Positions 7,653 through 16,695 are shown, numbered from the stretch's first letter. The stretch is DNA of 64,000 nucleotides from JBBQNJ01 sp038329845 (GCA_038329845.1 JBBQNJ010000010.1:1-64000), one strand, 5' to 3'. Program-made: numbers and translations. Notes: generated by a model from the sequence alone, not told the origin.

Positions 7653-8585
7653 GTGGCCAACACCAAGCTTAACCAACTGCGGGAGAATATCCGTTCGGTC
7701 TTCATGGGTCCGGCGCGGGCGGTGGATCTGCTGTTGATCGGGCTGCTGGGGCGCGGGCATGTGTTGATCGAGGATGTTCCGGGGGTCGGCAAGACGGTGC
7801 TGGCGCGGTCGCTGGCCCGCAGCATCGACTGCAAATTCAGCCGCATCCAGTTGACGCCGGACCTGCTGCCCAGCGATGTGCTGGGGGTGAGCATCTACAA
7901 CAACCAGACCCAGACGTTCGACTTCAAGCCCGGTCCGATCTTCGCCAATATCGTCCTGGCCGACGAGATCAACCGGACCACGCCGCGAACCCAAAGCGCC
8001 CTGCTCGAGGCGATGAGCGAGGAGCAGGTCAGCGTGGAAAATCAGACGCTCACCCTCAAGCGCCCGTTCATGGTGGTGGCGACGCAAAATCCGTTCGAGT
8101 TCGAGGGGACGTATTTCCTCCCGGAAAACCAGCTCGACCGGTTCCTGCTGCGGATCACTCTCGGCTATCCCGAGCGCACGGCCGAGCATCGCATCCTCAC
8201 CACTCAGCCCGGCCGCCAGGGCCTGGAGAAACTGGCGGCGGTGATCGACGCGGCGGACGTGGTCGAGATGCAGGACCGGGTTCCCCAGGTTCGCCTCGAT
8301 GCCTCGATCGTGGACTACATCCTCGATATCGTCGAGGCGACGCGCCACGATGAGCAATTGCATCTGGGAGTCAGTCCCCGCGGAGCACTGGCCCTGACGC
8401 AGGCGAGCCAGGCCTCGGCGATCCTGCGCGGGCGCGACTACGTGACCCCCGACGACGTCAAGCAACTGGTTCTGCCGGTCTGCGCCCACCGGGTTATCAG
8501 CAAGACCTACCTCCACGACGGCGACACCCACGCCACCGGCCGCATCCTGCAAAAACTGCTCGAACAGGTGACGTCCCCGAGTTAG
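7653..8585 (+). CDS. MoxR-family AAA+ ATPase
   Basis: A 310-residue AAA+ protein. The Walker A motif VPGVGKT is at residues 42-48 and Walker B IVLADEINR at about 100-108; sensor and arginine-finger regions follow in ATQNPFEFEGTYFLPENQLDRF, and the C-terminal lid contains LGVSPRGALALTQASQA. MoxR proteins act as chaperone-like ATPases, often activating von Willebrand-type metal-binding proteins or envelope complexes, and are usually encoded beside a DUF58 gene as here, about 350 bases downstream. The start is a GTG at 7653. No VWA-domain partner follows in this window. Confidence 0.93.
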   Translation: MANTKLNQLRENIRSVFMGPARAVDLLLIGLLGRGHVLIEDVPGVGKTVLARSLARSIDCKFSRIQLTPDLLPSDVLGVSIYNNQTQTFDFKPGPIFANIVLADEINRTTPRTQSALLEAMSEEQVSVENQTLTLKRPFMVVATQNPFEFEGTYFLPENQLDRFLLRITLGYPERTAEHRILTTQPGRQGLEKLAAVIDAADVVEMQDRVPQVRLDASIVDYILDIVEATRHDEQLHLGVSPRGALALTQASQASAILRGRDYVTPDDVKQLVLPVCAHRVISKTYLHDGDTHATGRILQKLLEQVTSPS

Positions 8586-8932
8586 CACTTCGCCGATTGG
8601 CCGATCCTGGCTGGCAACTTGACCGTGCATCTTCCTCCGCAGAGAGCGCGAGGCTATGCCGAAGCGACCGCGGCCGGATTAACCGGCACTTGCCCAGGCT
8701 CGGACTGACAAAATCTCATCGGCGCGCAATGGCTCGATGTCGTCGATGCTGATCGCCGTTACAAACAACGCATTTTCACTCCGTATGTCTCCGTTCGCGA
8801 AGGTCCACGACCGCCATCAAAAGAAGTCCCGTCAATGCCGACCAGCGCTTCGCGTTTCGAGACATCCACGTGATTCCAAACATCGTTGGCCCCTGTAAGC
8901 CCCGCACTGGATCGGATAGATTCAATAATGTC
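8586..8932. other. Gap between moxR-like and DUF58 genes
   Basis: A 347-base stretch, unusually long for this normally tight gene pair. I found no convincing gene, RNA or terminator in it; open frames running through it on both strands lack start signals and family resemblance. It may carry an internal promoter for the DUF58 gene. Confidence 0.3.
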
Positions 8933-10165
8933 ATGCCCAGGATTTTCGCACGCAAGGTTCCGGATCCCGCCGCCACGCCGGTGCGAAAGAAGCCGTCGCT
9001 GGATTTTTCCGTCACCGGGCTGGTCTACAGTTGTATGATGATGTTCATGGGCCTCGCGGCGATCAACAGTCAGGCCAATCTGCTGTTCGGCGTCTTTGGG
9101 CTGATGATCGGCGTGCTGCTGGTCAGCGGGTGGATGAGCAAGACGGTGCTGAAGCGACTTCAGGTCCACCGGGAAATGCCCGAGTCAGCATCGGTCGGCC
9201 AGCCGACGACGATCATCTATCACTTTCGCAATGACAAGCGGTTCTGGCCGAGCCTGTCGGTGGCGCTGGGGGAACTGGACGGATGCGAGGGGTTCAGCCG
9301 CCAGCCGTTCACCTACCTGCTGCACGCGGCGGCGAAGATGAGCGCATCGGTCCCCACCGAGGTGATCCCCAAGCGGCGCGGGCTGCATATTCTCGATGCC
9401 CACCAGGTCAGCACCAGCTTTCCCTTTGGGTTTATCAAGCGGGCCGTGATTCGACGGGAGCGAGAGTCGCTGTTGATCCATCCGGCGATCGCCGAGGTGG
9501 ACCCGAAGTTGCTGACGTTAGCCCGGTCGGCGGAGAAAACGGGGGCCACGATGCGTCCACGGAAAGGGGGGGCCGATGAGTTTTACGGATTGAAGGAATA
9601 TCGTCGCGGGGAAAACACCCGGATGATCTATTGGCGCCGAAGTGCCCGCACGGGCACGCTGGTCTCCAAGGAGATGACGCAGGTGGCCCCGCCGCGGCTG
9701 CTGTTGCTGGTGGACACGTATCTCGAGCAGCGTTCGACGCAGCGACTCAGCCAGGTGGAACGGACCATCGCCATGGCCGCTTCGCTGGCCAGCCATGCCT
9801 TGGAGAAGGGGCTTACCGTCGGGCTGTACGCCTGGAGCGACCGCTGGGTGGGTCTGGCGGCGGGGCGAGGCAAGCGCCATCGTCGCGATGTGCTGGGTTT
9901 GCTGGCGAGGTTGCCGCTGAACACGGAAAAACGCGCCAATGCCCTGATCGACGCCGGCCGCGAGCTGATGGAACCGGGGACAACGATGGTGCTGCTGACG
10001 CCGGAGGATTTGACACTCGGCCTCGCCGACGCCGCCCGCGGCTCGATGCTGGTGATCTCCGCCGCCTCTGAACAGAGCCGCCGCTGGTTCCGCTTCGGCT
10101 CCGGCGTCGATTTCGACCACTGCATGCCCCCCGACCAGGAACCGAAGTCCCATCCCAATTCCTGA
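8933..10165 (+). CDS. DUF58 domain protein (MoxR partner)
   Basis: A 410-residue protein. After a basic N-terminus, two membrane helices span about residues 25-65 (LVYSCMMMFMGLAAI and LLFGVFGLMIGVLLVSG). The DUF58 core is seen in GADEFYGLKEYRRGENTRMIYWRRSARTG, split here only by length: the key residues are the Tyr-Arg-x-Gly-Glu and the Tyr-Trp-Arg-Arg-Ser-Ala triad, followed by LVSKEM. The end resembles a degenerate VWA fold, with LLLVDTYLEQ. Partners with MoxR ATPases in envelope-related complexes. I chose the ATG at 8933 because it precedes the family-like start; an upstream ATG at 8870 would add 21 residues without support. Confidence 0.88.
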   Translation: MPRIFARKVPDPAATPVRKKPSLDFSVTGLVYSCMMMFMGLAAINSQANLLFGVFGLMIGVLLVSGWMSKTVLKRLQVHREMPESASVGQPTTIIYHFRNDKRFWPSLSVALGELDGCEGFSRQPFTYLLHAAAKMSASVPTEVIPKRRGLHILDAHQVSTSFPFGFIKRAVIRRERESLLIHPAIAEVDPKLLTLARSAEKTGATMRPRKGGADEFYGLKEYRRGENTRMIYWRRSARTGTLVSKEMTQVAPPRLLLLVDTYLEQRSTQRLSQVERTIAMAASLASHALEKGLTVGLYAWSDRWVGLAAGRGKRHRRDVLGLLARLPLNTEKRANALIDAGRELMEPGTTMVLLTPEDLTLGLADAARGSMLVISAASEQSRRWFRFGSGVDFDHCMPPDQEPKSHPNS

Positions 10166-10301
10166 CCGCGTCTCCCCTCACCGCCAAACCCAACGATCAA
10201 GAATGGTGGAACGCTCCTTGGAATCCCCATAAGCACTATGTATTTGTATTGTAAATATAGTAAAAAGTGGGGACGCTCCTTGCAAACTCATTTTCAGCAT
10301 A

Positions 10302-10413
10302 GGTTTATATCACAATTATGTCCCCTCTTGCGATGTCGATGTTAGAAAAGCCCTGATTCTATTGATCAAGCCAACGCCGGCCGGATCAAATGTGACATAA
10401 TTGTGATATAACC
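10302..10413. repeat. MITE-like inverted repeat pair
   Basis: The left arm near 10302-10322 (AGG, TTTATATCACAATTATGTC) is matched in reverse complement by the right arm near 10393-10413 (GACATAATTGTGATATAACCT), with a single extra T in the left arm and about 70 bases between arms. This architecture fits a small non-autonomous element or a long-range hairpin. Confidence 0.6.
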
Positions 10414-10453
10414 TGATTTCAAATAGTAAGTTACAAGCCACGTCCCCTATTGG
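10391..10453 (+). repeat. 63-bp dispersed repeat, copy 1
   Basis: Begins TGTGACATAATTGTGATA and ends in AGTTACAAGCCACGTCCCC plus six bases. The same two conserved ends with exactly the same spacing occur at 60674-60736 on the other strand. The middle 17 bases have diverged between copies, whereas the outer blocks are conserved. Confidence 0.7.
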
Positions 10454-10485
10454 CTAGTAAGTTACAAGCCACGTCCCCTATTGGC
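10424..10485 (+). repeat. Perfect 31-bp tandem duplication
   Basis: The unit at 10424-10454, beginning TAGTAAGTTACAAGCC and ending CCTATTGGC, is repeated without change at 10455-10485, then decays into partial CCCTATTGGCTA units up to about 10513. It extends the right end of the 63-bp dispersed element. Confidence 0.85.
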
Positions 10486-10648
10486 TACCCTATTGGCTAC
10501 GTCCCCTATTGGCTGTGTGATTATTTTGTTTGCGATGAGATGGCCGGCGAGGGTTCTGTCCGCAGCTTTCGGCAACGGAACCGCGGCGGTGCCGCAGGTG
10601 TGGGTGTCGGGCGTGGCATCGCTGCATCATCCCATTACAATCGCGGCG

Positions 10649-11743
10649 ATGGGCGATTTTCATCGAGCGGTGCCGGTCGAGATTCCCGGGGCGCGGTACA
10701 TCGTCACCGTAGCGCCGGGGATCTTGCCGAACGTGGGTGAGGAACTCCGCCGGATCAGCTCGGCGAAAAAAGCGGCGATCGTCTCCGATTCCAACGTCTA
10801 TCCCCTGCACGGCCAAACGGTGCGACGATCGCTCGAGCAGGCCGGGTTCGAGGTCGTCGCGGCGGTCCAGCCCGCGGGGGAAGACCACAAGACTCTCTCG
10901 GACCTGCTCGGCGCGTATGACGTTTTGCTGCAAGCGAGAATCGAGCGCTCGACACCGATCCTGGCCCTCGGCGGCGGGGTGACCGGCGACATGGGCGGGT
11001 TCCTTGCCGCCACCACGTTGCGAGGGCTGCCGCTGATCCAGATCCCCACCACCCTGCTGTCGATGGTGGACGCCTCGGTGGGGGGCAAGACCGGGGTGAA
11101 TCACGCCATGGGCAAGAATCTCATCGGCGCGTTCCACCAGCCGGCGGCGGTGTTGATCGACCCGCGCGTCCTGGCCACCCTCCCGGCGCGCGAACTGCGG
11201 TCGGGCCTGGCCGAGTGCATCAAGCACGACATCATCCGCGATGCCGAGGGTTTCGCCGATCTGGAACGTCGCATCGAGCGCGCCTTGGCGCTCGATATCG
11301 AATACCTGGCCGAACTGGTGGGGCACAACGTGGCGATCAAGGCCCGGGTCGTTGCCGCCGATCCGCTGGAAAAAGGCGAGCGGGCGCATCTGAACTTCGG
11401 GCACACCTTCGGACACGCCATCGAGCGGGTCTCGGATTACCGCTACGCCCACGGCGAGGCCGTGGCGCTGGGGATGTGCGCCGCGGCCCATGCGGCGATG
11501 AGCCTGGGGCTGATCGCCCAATCGATCCACCAGCGAATCGTCGCGGTTGTCGAAAAGGCCGGTTTGCCGGCACGCGGGATGGACCTGGACCTCAACGCCG
11601 TCGCCGACGCGATGTTCTTCGATAAAAAAGTGTCCGGTGGAAGGCTGCGTTTCGTGCTGCCGGATCGGTTGGGAAATGTGATCATCCGCGATGATCTCAG
11701 CCAGACGGTGGTCAAGCAGGCGTTGGAAAGCGTCGGACGTTAG
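10649..11743 (+). CDS. aroB: 3-dehydroquinate synthase AroB
   Basis: A 364-residue enzyme of the shikimate pathway that converts DAHP to 3-dehydroquinate with NAD+ and a divalent metal. Characteristic elements are ALGGGVTGDMGGFLAAT (nucleotide binding), PTTLLSMVDASVGGKTGVN, the metal and catalytic region LAECIKHDII, and NFGHTFGHAIE. The ATG at 10649 gives the family length; an upstream in-frame ATG at 10481 lies in the repeat region and would add a meaningless 56-residue leader. No other shikimate gene is adjacent, which is common in planctomycetes. Sequences just upstream are repeat-derived, so its promoter may have been altered by the element. Confidence 0.96.
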   Translation: MGDFHRAVPVEIPGARYIVTVAPGILPNVGEELRRISSAKKAAIVSDSNVYPLHGQTVRRSLEQAGFEVVAAVQPAGEDHKTLSDLLGAYDVLLQARIERSTPILALGGGVTGDMGGFLAATTLRGLPLIQIPTTLLSMVDASVGGKTGVNHAMGKNLIGAFHQPAAVLIDPRVLATLPARELRSGLAECIKHDIIRDAEGFADLERRIERALALDIEYLAELVGHNVAIKARVVAADPLEKGERAHLNFGHTFGHAIERVSDYRYAHGEAVALGMCAAAHAAMSLGLIAQSIHQRIVAVVEKAGLPARGMDLDLNAVADAMFFDKKVSGGRLRFVLPDRLGNVIIRDDLSQTVVKQALESVGR

Positions 11744-11773
11744 CCCCTCTTCATCACGGCCCCGCGAGGCGGA

Positions 11774-12310
11774 TCATCTGCCGGTGCCGATGCTAAGTTG
11801 GGTGCGGTCGCGGGCTTCTTCGGCCTGCCGCAGTTCCTGCCGGCGCACGGGCTGATTCGTGACGGTTCCGGCGTAGGCCACCCAGGCCTTCCAGCCGTCG
11901 GTTTGGATTCGTCCGCGTACCGTGTAGCGCCCGCCCCGCGCGATGAAGTGGATGGCATTGGAATCCGGATCATCATGGCGCTCCAGTAGATCGGACGCGC
12001 CCTCGGTTTTCTTCATTTCATTGAGAAATCCCCACAGCGCCAGACCCGAGCCCACCGGCAGCGGCAGCGAGAAACGGATCACGCCGTAGGCCGTGTCGCG
12101 GCTTGGGCTAAGCCAGACCTGGTGTACATGCCGCGCCGACGACTTGATCGGCTCGGCGATCCACCCCTGCGGCGGATCGACCCGCGCCTCGAGATCGCCC
12201 CGCGTTTGCAGCGTCGGCGATTCGGTATGCTTCTTCGGTTGCGAAGCGCAGCCAATCAAGAACACAGAGGCGAGAAGACAAAAAAGAAAGGCTCGGCGCC
12301 ACAGAGGCAC
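11774..12310 (-). CDS. Lipoprotein of unknown function with start inside a repeat
   Basis: A 178-residue protein with a textbook lipoprotein signal: the N-terminus (M/V)PLWRRAFLFCLL, then a hydrophobic run to the lipobox LIGC. The mature part has a single alpha/beta-like region, AYGVIRFSLPLPVG, and ends RTQLSIGTGR; no known family is recognised. The frame is open upstream to 12526, but the GTG at 12310 gives the correct signal peptide length and I prefer it. This GTG lies in a cacagaggca tandem repeat, so both the start and the ribosome binding site may have been supplied or disrupted by repeat insertion. It is convergent with aroB. Confidence 0.65.
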   Translation of the reverse strand: MPLWRRAFLFCLLASVFLIGCASQPKKHTESPTLQTRGDLEARVDPPQGWIAEPIKSSARHVHQVWLSPSRDTAYGVIRFSLPLPVGSGLALWGFLNEMKKTEGASDLLERHDDPDSNAIHFIARGGRYTVRGRIQTDGWKAWVAYAGTVTNQPVRRQELRQAEEARDRTQLSIGTGR

Positions 12311-12442
12311 AGAGGCACGCAGGGGAAAAACGAAGGCGCAGGGGAAAAACGAAGGCACGCAGAGCAGGGGGACATTCAGAATATTCTCCGGGGATATCTT
12401 CACCTTCATGGGCGGTTTGCCGGGGAATATTCTCGATGTCCC
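12298..12442. repeat. Composite repeat: CAGAGGCA units, 19-bp tandem pair and hairpin element
   Basis: Three repeat types are stacked upstream of the lipoprotein: CACAGAGGCA units around 12298-12318, a 19-bp tandem pair (GCAGGGGAAAAACGAAGG at 12319 and 12338), and an imperfect inverted repeat with arms at about 12367-12392 (GGGGACATTCAGAATATTC) and 12421-12442 (GAATATTCTCGATGTCCCC). The last can fold into a long hairpin with about 30 bases of loop and resembles a MITE or REP unit. Confidence 0.65.
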
Positions 12443-12591
12443 CTTCCTCGCCACCGCCGTGATCGGCGATGCCATGCCCACGAGCCAGCGCCTTTCTTCA
12501 CCGCCTGTCCCTTCCATACACAACACCGCTGCACGCCATATTGGACGGGGGCTCGGCGGGCAGCGGCGTTGATGGGCTGTGGGCCTTACGG

Positions 12592-12834
12592 CTACTTTTT
12601 CGCCGGGGCGGCCGGGGCGGTCTTCTGGAAGCTATAGGTGCCGCCGAACTTCTTGCTGAATCGCTCGACCCGACCGGCGGTGTCTACGAACTTCTGTTTG
12701 CCCGTGAAGAACGGGTGGCAGACATTGCAGATGTCAACCGTGATCTTGGCCGCGGTGCTTCGCGTGGTGAAGGTGTTTCCACAGGCGCAGTGCGCCGTGC
12801 AGGTCACGTATTTGGGATGAATTTTCGCTTTCAC
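12592..12834 (-). CDS. rpmE: Ribosomal protein bL31 (zinc-containing type)
   Basis: An 80-residue large-subunit ribosomal protein. It has the L31 type A zinc ligands: Cys16 and Cys18 in AHCACGNTF, and Cys36 and Cys39 in DICNVCHPFFTGKQKF, followed by the conserved FVDTAGRVERFSKKFG. The last dozen residues are a Pro/Ala/Lys tail common in planctomycete L31. The zinc-bearing form suggests no adaptation to zinc starvation by paralogue swapping at this locus. It sits alone, divergent from the next membrane protein gene. Confidence 0.97.
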   Translation of the reverse strand: MKAKIHPKYVTCTAHCACGNTFTTRSTAAKITVDICNVCHPFFTGKQKFVDTAGRVERFSKKFGGTYSFQKTAPAAPAKK

Positions 12835-13160
12835 AGTCGGGACTCCACTGCGTCAACCGGAACGTGCCAAACCGCGCCAAGCGGATCGTCAGCCGGGGAC
12901 AACACGTTTTCTCCATCGACGCCTAGGCCCGGGAGCGGCAAAAGCGCCGAATCAATCAGTTTACCGGCAATTCCCCGACGATCAAGACCCCCCGAGGAAA
13001 AAATCGCCGGCGCGATGGCGCGACTCAAGATCAGACTTGCTAGCCAGTTAGCGACGCGGTAGGATACGCCCATCGGCATTTCGTCGCGCTGCAAGTTATG
13101 GTTGACGGCGCGAGCGCCATTGAACATCATCAGTCCTCTTACCGCAAAGGAGTCCGAACC

Positions 13161-13673
13161 GTGGGCATCCGCGAAAAACTGAACGAGAATCCGGCGATCA
13201 CGACCGGCGTCACCGCGGCGATCATCGTCATTGCGCTGATATTCATCTTGTACCAGGCGTTGCACGACAACACTCCTAAACCGCAGACCGAGGCGTATTA
13301 CTCGATCGACGACGGCAAGAACTACTTCGCCGACGACATCAACCAGGTGGCGCCGTTTATGAAAGACGGCAAAGAAGCCGTTCGGGCGTACGTGTTCAGC
13401 TGCGACGGCGGCAAGAATAAATGGGTGGCCTACCTCGAGCGCTACAGCAAGGAGTCGCAAAAGAAGATCCTCGACGCCCGCGCCAAGGCCGACGACAAGC
13501 AGTACGACCCGATGGTTATGGAAGAGGCGGCGATGAATGGGTTGGAGATCAAAAAGCCCGGCGAAGGTCGATGGATTCGCCAGAACGATCCGAGCCAGCA
13601 GCGGGTCCAGCAGATTCTCGAGATCAAGTGCCCGGATGGGACGGTGGACAACCTGATGCCCATCTATCCGTAG
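13161..13673 (+). CDS. Single-pass membrane protein, unknown function
   Basis: A 170-residue protein with an N-terminal anchor: a short cytoplasmic VGIREKLNENPAITTG, then a hydrophobic helix at about residues 18-36 (VTAAIIVIALIFILYQAL), and an exported domain with AYYSIDDGKNYFADDINQVAPF and CDGGKNKWVAYLERY. I recognise the general YYSxDDGKxYF pattern as recurrent in planctomycete hypothetical proteins but can assign no activity. The GTG at 13161 is chosen because AAAGGAG lies nine bases upstream. A strong terminator follows at 13713. Confidence 0.75.
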   Translation: MGIREKLNENPAITTGVTAAIIVIALIFILYQALHDNTPKPQTEAYYSIDDGKNYFADDINQVAPFMKDGKEAVRAYVFSCDGGKNKWVAYLERYSKESQKKILDARAKADDKQYDPMVMEEAAMNGLEIKKPGEGRWIRQNDPSQQRVQQILEIKCPDGTVDNLMPIYP

Positions 13674-13712
13674 GCGTTATGTCGATCGGGACCGACAAAG
13701 GCAGATGGCTTA

Positions 13713-13743
13713 CGCCCGCGGGCTCAATCACCGCGGGCGTTTT
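13713..13743 (+). terminator. Intrinsic terminator after the membrane protein gene
   Basis: A perfect nine-base stem, CGCCCGCGG/CCGCGGGCG, with a nine-base loop, followed directly by TTTT. It lies 40 bases downstream of the stop codon. Confidence 0.8.
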
Positions 13744-13906
13744 CTCGCCCCCCGACGGCCGAGGGCAGCGCGTTGCATCGTGCCGTTGCGTGTTCGCCGA
13801 TTGGTTTCGAGGTTCAGATTTTTCGACCTGATTCGGGAATTGCCGCGCCCGATTTTTTGGCGATTTTTTGGCTCGATCGATAATCCCTCCCACGCCGGAG
13901 CGCTGT

Positions 13907-14803
13907 ATGACCCCGCATGCCGTCGTTGTCGAAAATGATCAGCTTCGCATCGAGGTCTGGCCGCAGTTGGGCGGTAAGGTTTCCAGCCTGATCGACAAGG
14001 CCGACAAGTTCGATCTGTTGTTCAGCTACCCGGCGGAGATCCCCCAGTCGTGTCAATACGATCTGCCTTACGCTAACACCTGGTTCGCGGGCTGGGACGA
14101 GTGCTTCCCCGCGATCGCGCCGAGCAAATACCCCGGTCATCCGTACGACGGCATCGCCGTTCCCGACCACGGCGAGCTGTGGGGTCTACCCACAACCGCT
14201 GTCCCGACTCGGGATGGGATCACCACGGTCTGGCACGGCCTGCGATTCGGATATCGCCTGACCCGCAAGCTGTTCCTCGATGGCGCTTCGGTGGTCGCCG
14301 AATATAGCCTGGTGAACCTGGCACCGTTCGAGTTCCGGTTTGTCTGGGCAATGCACGCGCTGTTGTCGATGGCCACGCCGGTCGAGTTGCAACTGGCCAA
14401 CCCGGCGCTGTTTCGCTTGAGCCACGATGCCGACGGTGCCGATGCCCAGCAGTCGTTCGAGTGGCCGATCCTGCCCGAGGGCCATGACGCCTCGCGTCCG
14501 GGCGATCTTCCCCCGCGGCGGGGATGGAAGTTGTTTTGCGTCGATGCGATCGAATCGGGAATGGTGGTGCGATATCCGCAGCGGGGGCGCACGGCCCAGA
14601 TCGAGTTCAGCTCGGACGACGGCCTCGACGCCTATTGGGGCATCTGGATCAACACCGGCGGCTGGAACGGCCAGCGCCACTTCGCCATCGAGCCGACGAC
14701 CGGCCGCTATGACCAGATCGACCGCTGCGTGCGCGACCGATCGGCCGGACGGGTCGCCGCCCTGGGCCGCTGTCAATGGCGCACGCGCTTCGCCGTGGCG
14801 TGA
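13907..14803 (+). CDS. Aldose 1-epimerase-like (galactose mutarotase fold) protein
   Basis: A 298-residue beta-sandwich protein of the galactose mutarotase-like superfamily. Supporting segments are IEVWPQLGGKVSSLIDKA near the N-terminus, GWDECFPAIAPSKYPG, and PDHGELWGLPT, whose His and Glu lie where these enzymes hold their sugar; HFAIEPTTGRYDQID near the C-terminus carries the Glu usually acting as base in the family. The sugar is unknown. The ATG at 13907 is chosen over 13868 because the fold begins directly after it. It precedes two sugar-acting GH4 genes, fitting a role in handling monosaccharides released by them. Confidence 0.75.
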   Translation: MTPHAVVVENDQLRIEVWPQLGGKVSSLIDKADKFDLLFSYPAEIPQSCQYDLPYANTWFAGWDECFPAIAPSKYPGHPYDGIAVPDHGELWGLPTTAVPTRDGITTVWHGLRFGYRLTRKLFLDGASVVAEYSLVNLAPFEFRFVWAMHALLSMATPVELQLANPALFRLSHDADGADAQQSFEWPILPEGHDASRPGDLPPRRGWKLFCVDAIESGMVVRYPQRGRTAQIEFSSDDGLDAYWGIWINTGGWNGQRHFAIEPTTGRYDQIDRCVRDRSAGRVAALGRCQWRTRFAVA

Positions 14804-15029
14804 GTATGCATGACCGCGTTCGCGGGCTTGAGTTCCCGCACGCCCTCGGTGATCCCCGCCAGCACGTTCCCGCTCGCTTGATACCGGGGACGTGAACTTC
14901 AGCCCTCCCTGGCCGTCACTCACCCCGCGGGATGTCGACAATCTCTATCTCGGGAGCCGTCATTTTTCCCTGACCCGAGCGACGTGGTATGTTGTCGTGA
15001 ACTTGGCCAAGAGTTTAACCGGAGACGTG

Positions 15030-16466
15030 ATGCCTCGGAAAATCGCGATGATCGGCGCCGGAAGCGTGGTGTTCTGCAAAACCCTAATCGCCGACATCCT
15101 CGCCACGTCGGCGCTCGCCGACAGCGAGCTGGCGCTGATGAGTCCGACCCAGACCAAGCTGCGCCGGATGGAGTCGTTCATCGGGCGGATGATCCGCGAC
15201 AATGGCTTCTGCGCCCGCGTCTGGGCCACCACCGATCGGCGGGACGCCATCCGCGACGCCGACTTTGTGGTCGTGATGATCCAGGTCGGCGGATTCGACG
15301 CCTATGGCATCGACTACCAAACGCCGCTGAAGTATGGCGTGGATCAGTGCATCGGCGACACCCTCGGCCCCGGCGGGGTCTTCCGCGGGCTGCGGCACAT
15401 CCCGGTGCTCCTCGAGATCGCCAAGGATATGCAGGAACTGGCCAAGCCCGGGGCGATCATGCTCCAGTATGCCAACCCGATGGCCGCCAACTGCCTGGCG
15501 CTGGGCCGGACGACTCGCGTGCCGTTCGTGGGACTATGCCATGGCGTGCAGACGACCCTCGACCTGATCGCCGGCTATTGCGGCATCGCCAACAAGAGCG
15601 AAATCATCTACACCTGCGGCGGAATCAATCACATGGACTGGTTCCTGCGGCTGGAGCATCGCGGGCGCGATCTTTATCCCGAGCTGCGGGAGAAATTCGA
15701 GCGGCCCGAATATTACAAGAATGAAAAGGTCCGCGGCGAAGTTTTTCGCCAGTTCGGCTATTTCATGACCGAAAGCACCGGGCATCTCAGCGAGTATGTT
15801 CCGTGGTTCCGCAAGAATCGCGAGGCGCTGGACCTCTATTGCGATGAGCCGGCGTTCGGCGGCGAATCCGGTGCGTACTACAAATGGGGCAAGACCATGG
15901 CCGAGAAATACGCCAAGGTTGATCCGCTGCAATTCGAGTCCACCCGGGTCGATCGCCGCAGTGTCGAATACTGCTCGTGGATCATGGAAGCGGTGGCGAC
16001 GGGCAAACCGTTCCGTTTCATGGGCAACGTCTACAACCGCGGGCTGATCGACAACCTTCCCGCCGACGCCTGCGTCGAGGTGCCGGCTTTCGCCGACGAC
16101 ACCGGCCTGCGACCCACCGGGATCGGAGCATTGCCCCCTCAATGCGCCGCAGCGTGTATGAGCAATATCATCGTGCAGCAGTTGTGCGCCGAGGCCGCGA
16201 TCAGCGGCGATCCGGAACACATCGTCCATGCCCTGGCACTTGATCCGCTCACCGCCGCGGTCTGCACGCTCAAGCAGATCCGCGACATGGCACACGAGAT
16301 GCTCGAGGCCCAGCGCCACTGGCTTCCCGAGTTCGCCGGCCACTCGATCCGCCCGACCCCCACGATCAGCATCCCCCCGAACGTCCGCTGCGTCGAGGTC
16401 CCCCTCGACCCGGCCCTGGCAATTCACAAACGGTTCGGCGAACTCGTCTCACAAAAGGTGGATTGA
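15030..16466 (+). CDS. Glycoside hydrolase family 4 (alpha-glucosidase/alpha-galactosidase type)
   Basis: A 478-residue GH4 enzyme. It begins with the NAD-binding motif KIAMIGAGSVVFCKTL. The family metal-binding segments are LCHGVQT (Cys and His ligands for a divalent metal) and CGGINHMDWFLRL. GH4 hydrolyses glycosides through a redox mechanism using NAD+ and usually Mn2+ under reducing conditions, acting inside the cell. The substrate cannot be told from sequence; 6-phospho-glycosides, alpha-galactosides and glucuronides are all known in the family. The ATG at 15030 has GGAG seven bases upstream. A second GH4 gene faces it across a tRNA. Confidence 0.92.
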   Translation: MPRKIAMIGAGSVVFCKTLIADILATSALADSELALMSPTQTKLRRMESFIGRMIRDNGFCARVWATTDRRDAIRDADFVVVMIQVGGFDAYGIDYQTPLKYGVDQCIGDTLGPGGVFRGLRHIPVLLEIAKDMQELAKPGAIMLQYANPMAANCLALGRTTRVPFVGLCHGVQTTLDLIAGYCGIANKSEIIYTCGGINHMDWFLRLEHRGRDLYPELREKFERPEYYKNEKVRGEVFRQFGYFMTESTGHLSEYVPWFRKNREALDLYCDEPAFGGESGAYYKWGKTMAEKYAKVDPLQFESTRVDRRSVEYCSWIMEAVATGKPFRFMGNVYNRGLIDNLPADACVEVPAFADDTGLRPTGIGALPPQCAAACMSNIIVQQLCAEAAISGDPEHIVHALALDPLTAAVCTLKQIRDMAHEMLEAQRHWLPEFAGHSIRPTPTISIPPNVRCVEVPLDPALAIHKRFGELVSQKVD

Positions 16467-16622
16467 CCGTCTTGAACCTCTTTCGCATCGCGCTGGATGT
16501 GCCGCGTCGATTCGCTCGCAGGCAACCGCAGGTCCGCCAGCATGCCCGACAACCCAATCGCGCGGTTTTGCCCTTGACACCCCGGTACGCCCGCGTAAAG
16601 TTTCGGAGCCTCGAATAGTCAA

Positions 16623-16695
<73 letters not shown>

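Larger units (their letters stand above)
10166..10648. other. Repeat-rich intergenic region before aroB
   Basis: A 483-base AT-rich gap containing repeated short modules rather than a gene: two copies of a GGGACGCTCCTTG-like motif (about 10208 and 10270), an inverted pair of about 20 bp built on TATATCACAATTATGTC (10305 and 10393 regions), a perfect 31-bp tandem duplication (10424-10485), and further copies of CCCTATTGGCTA to 10513. The composition contrasts sharply with the flanking genes and suggests a non-autonomous mobile or REP-like element. Confidence 0.6.

Noticed and set aside
10490..11530. Minus-strand open frame inside aroB
   Set aside because: It is antisense to the conserved 3-dehydroquinate synthase and has shadow-frame composition; no ribosome binding site.
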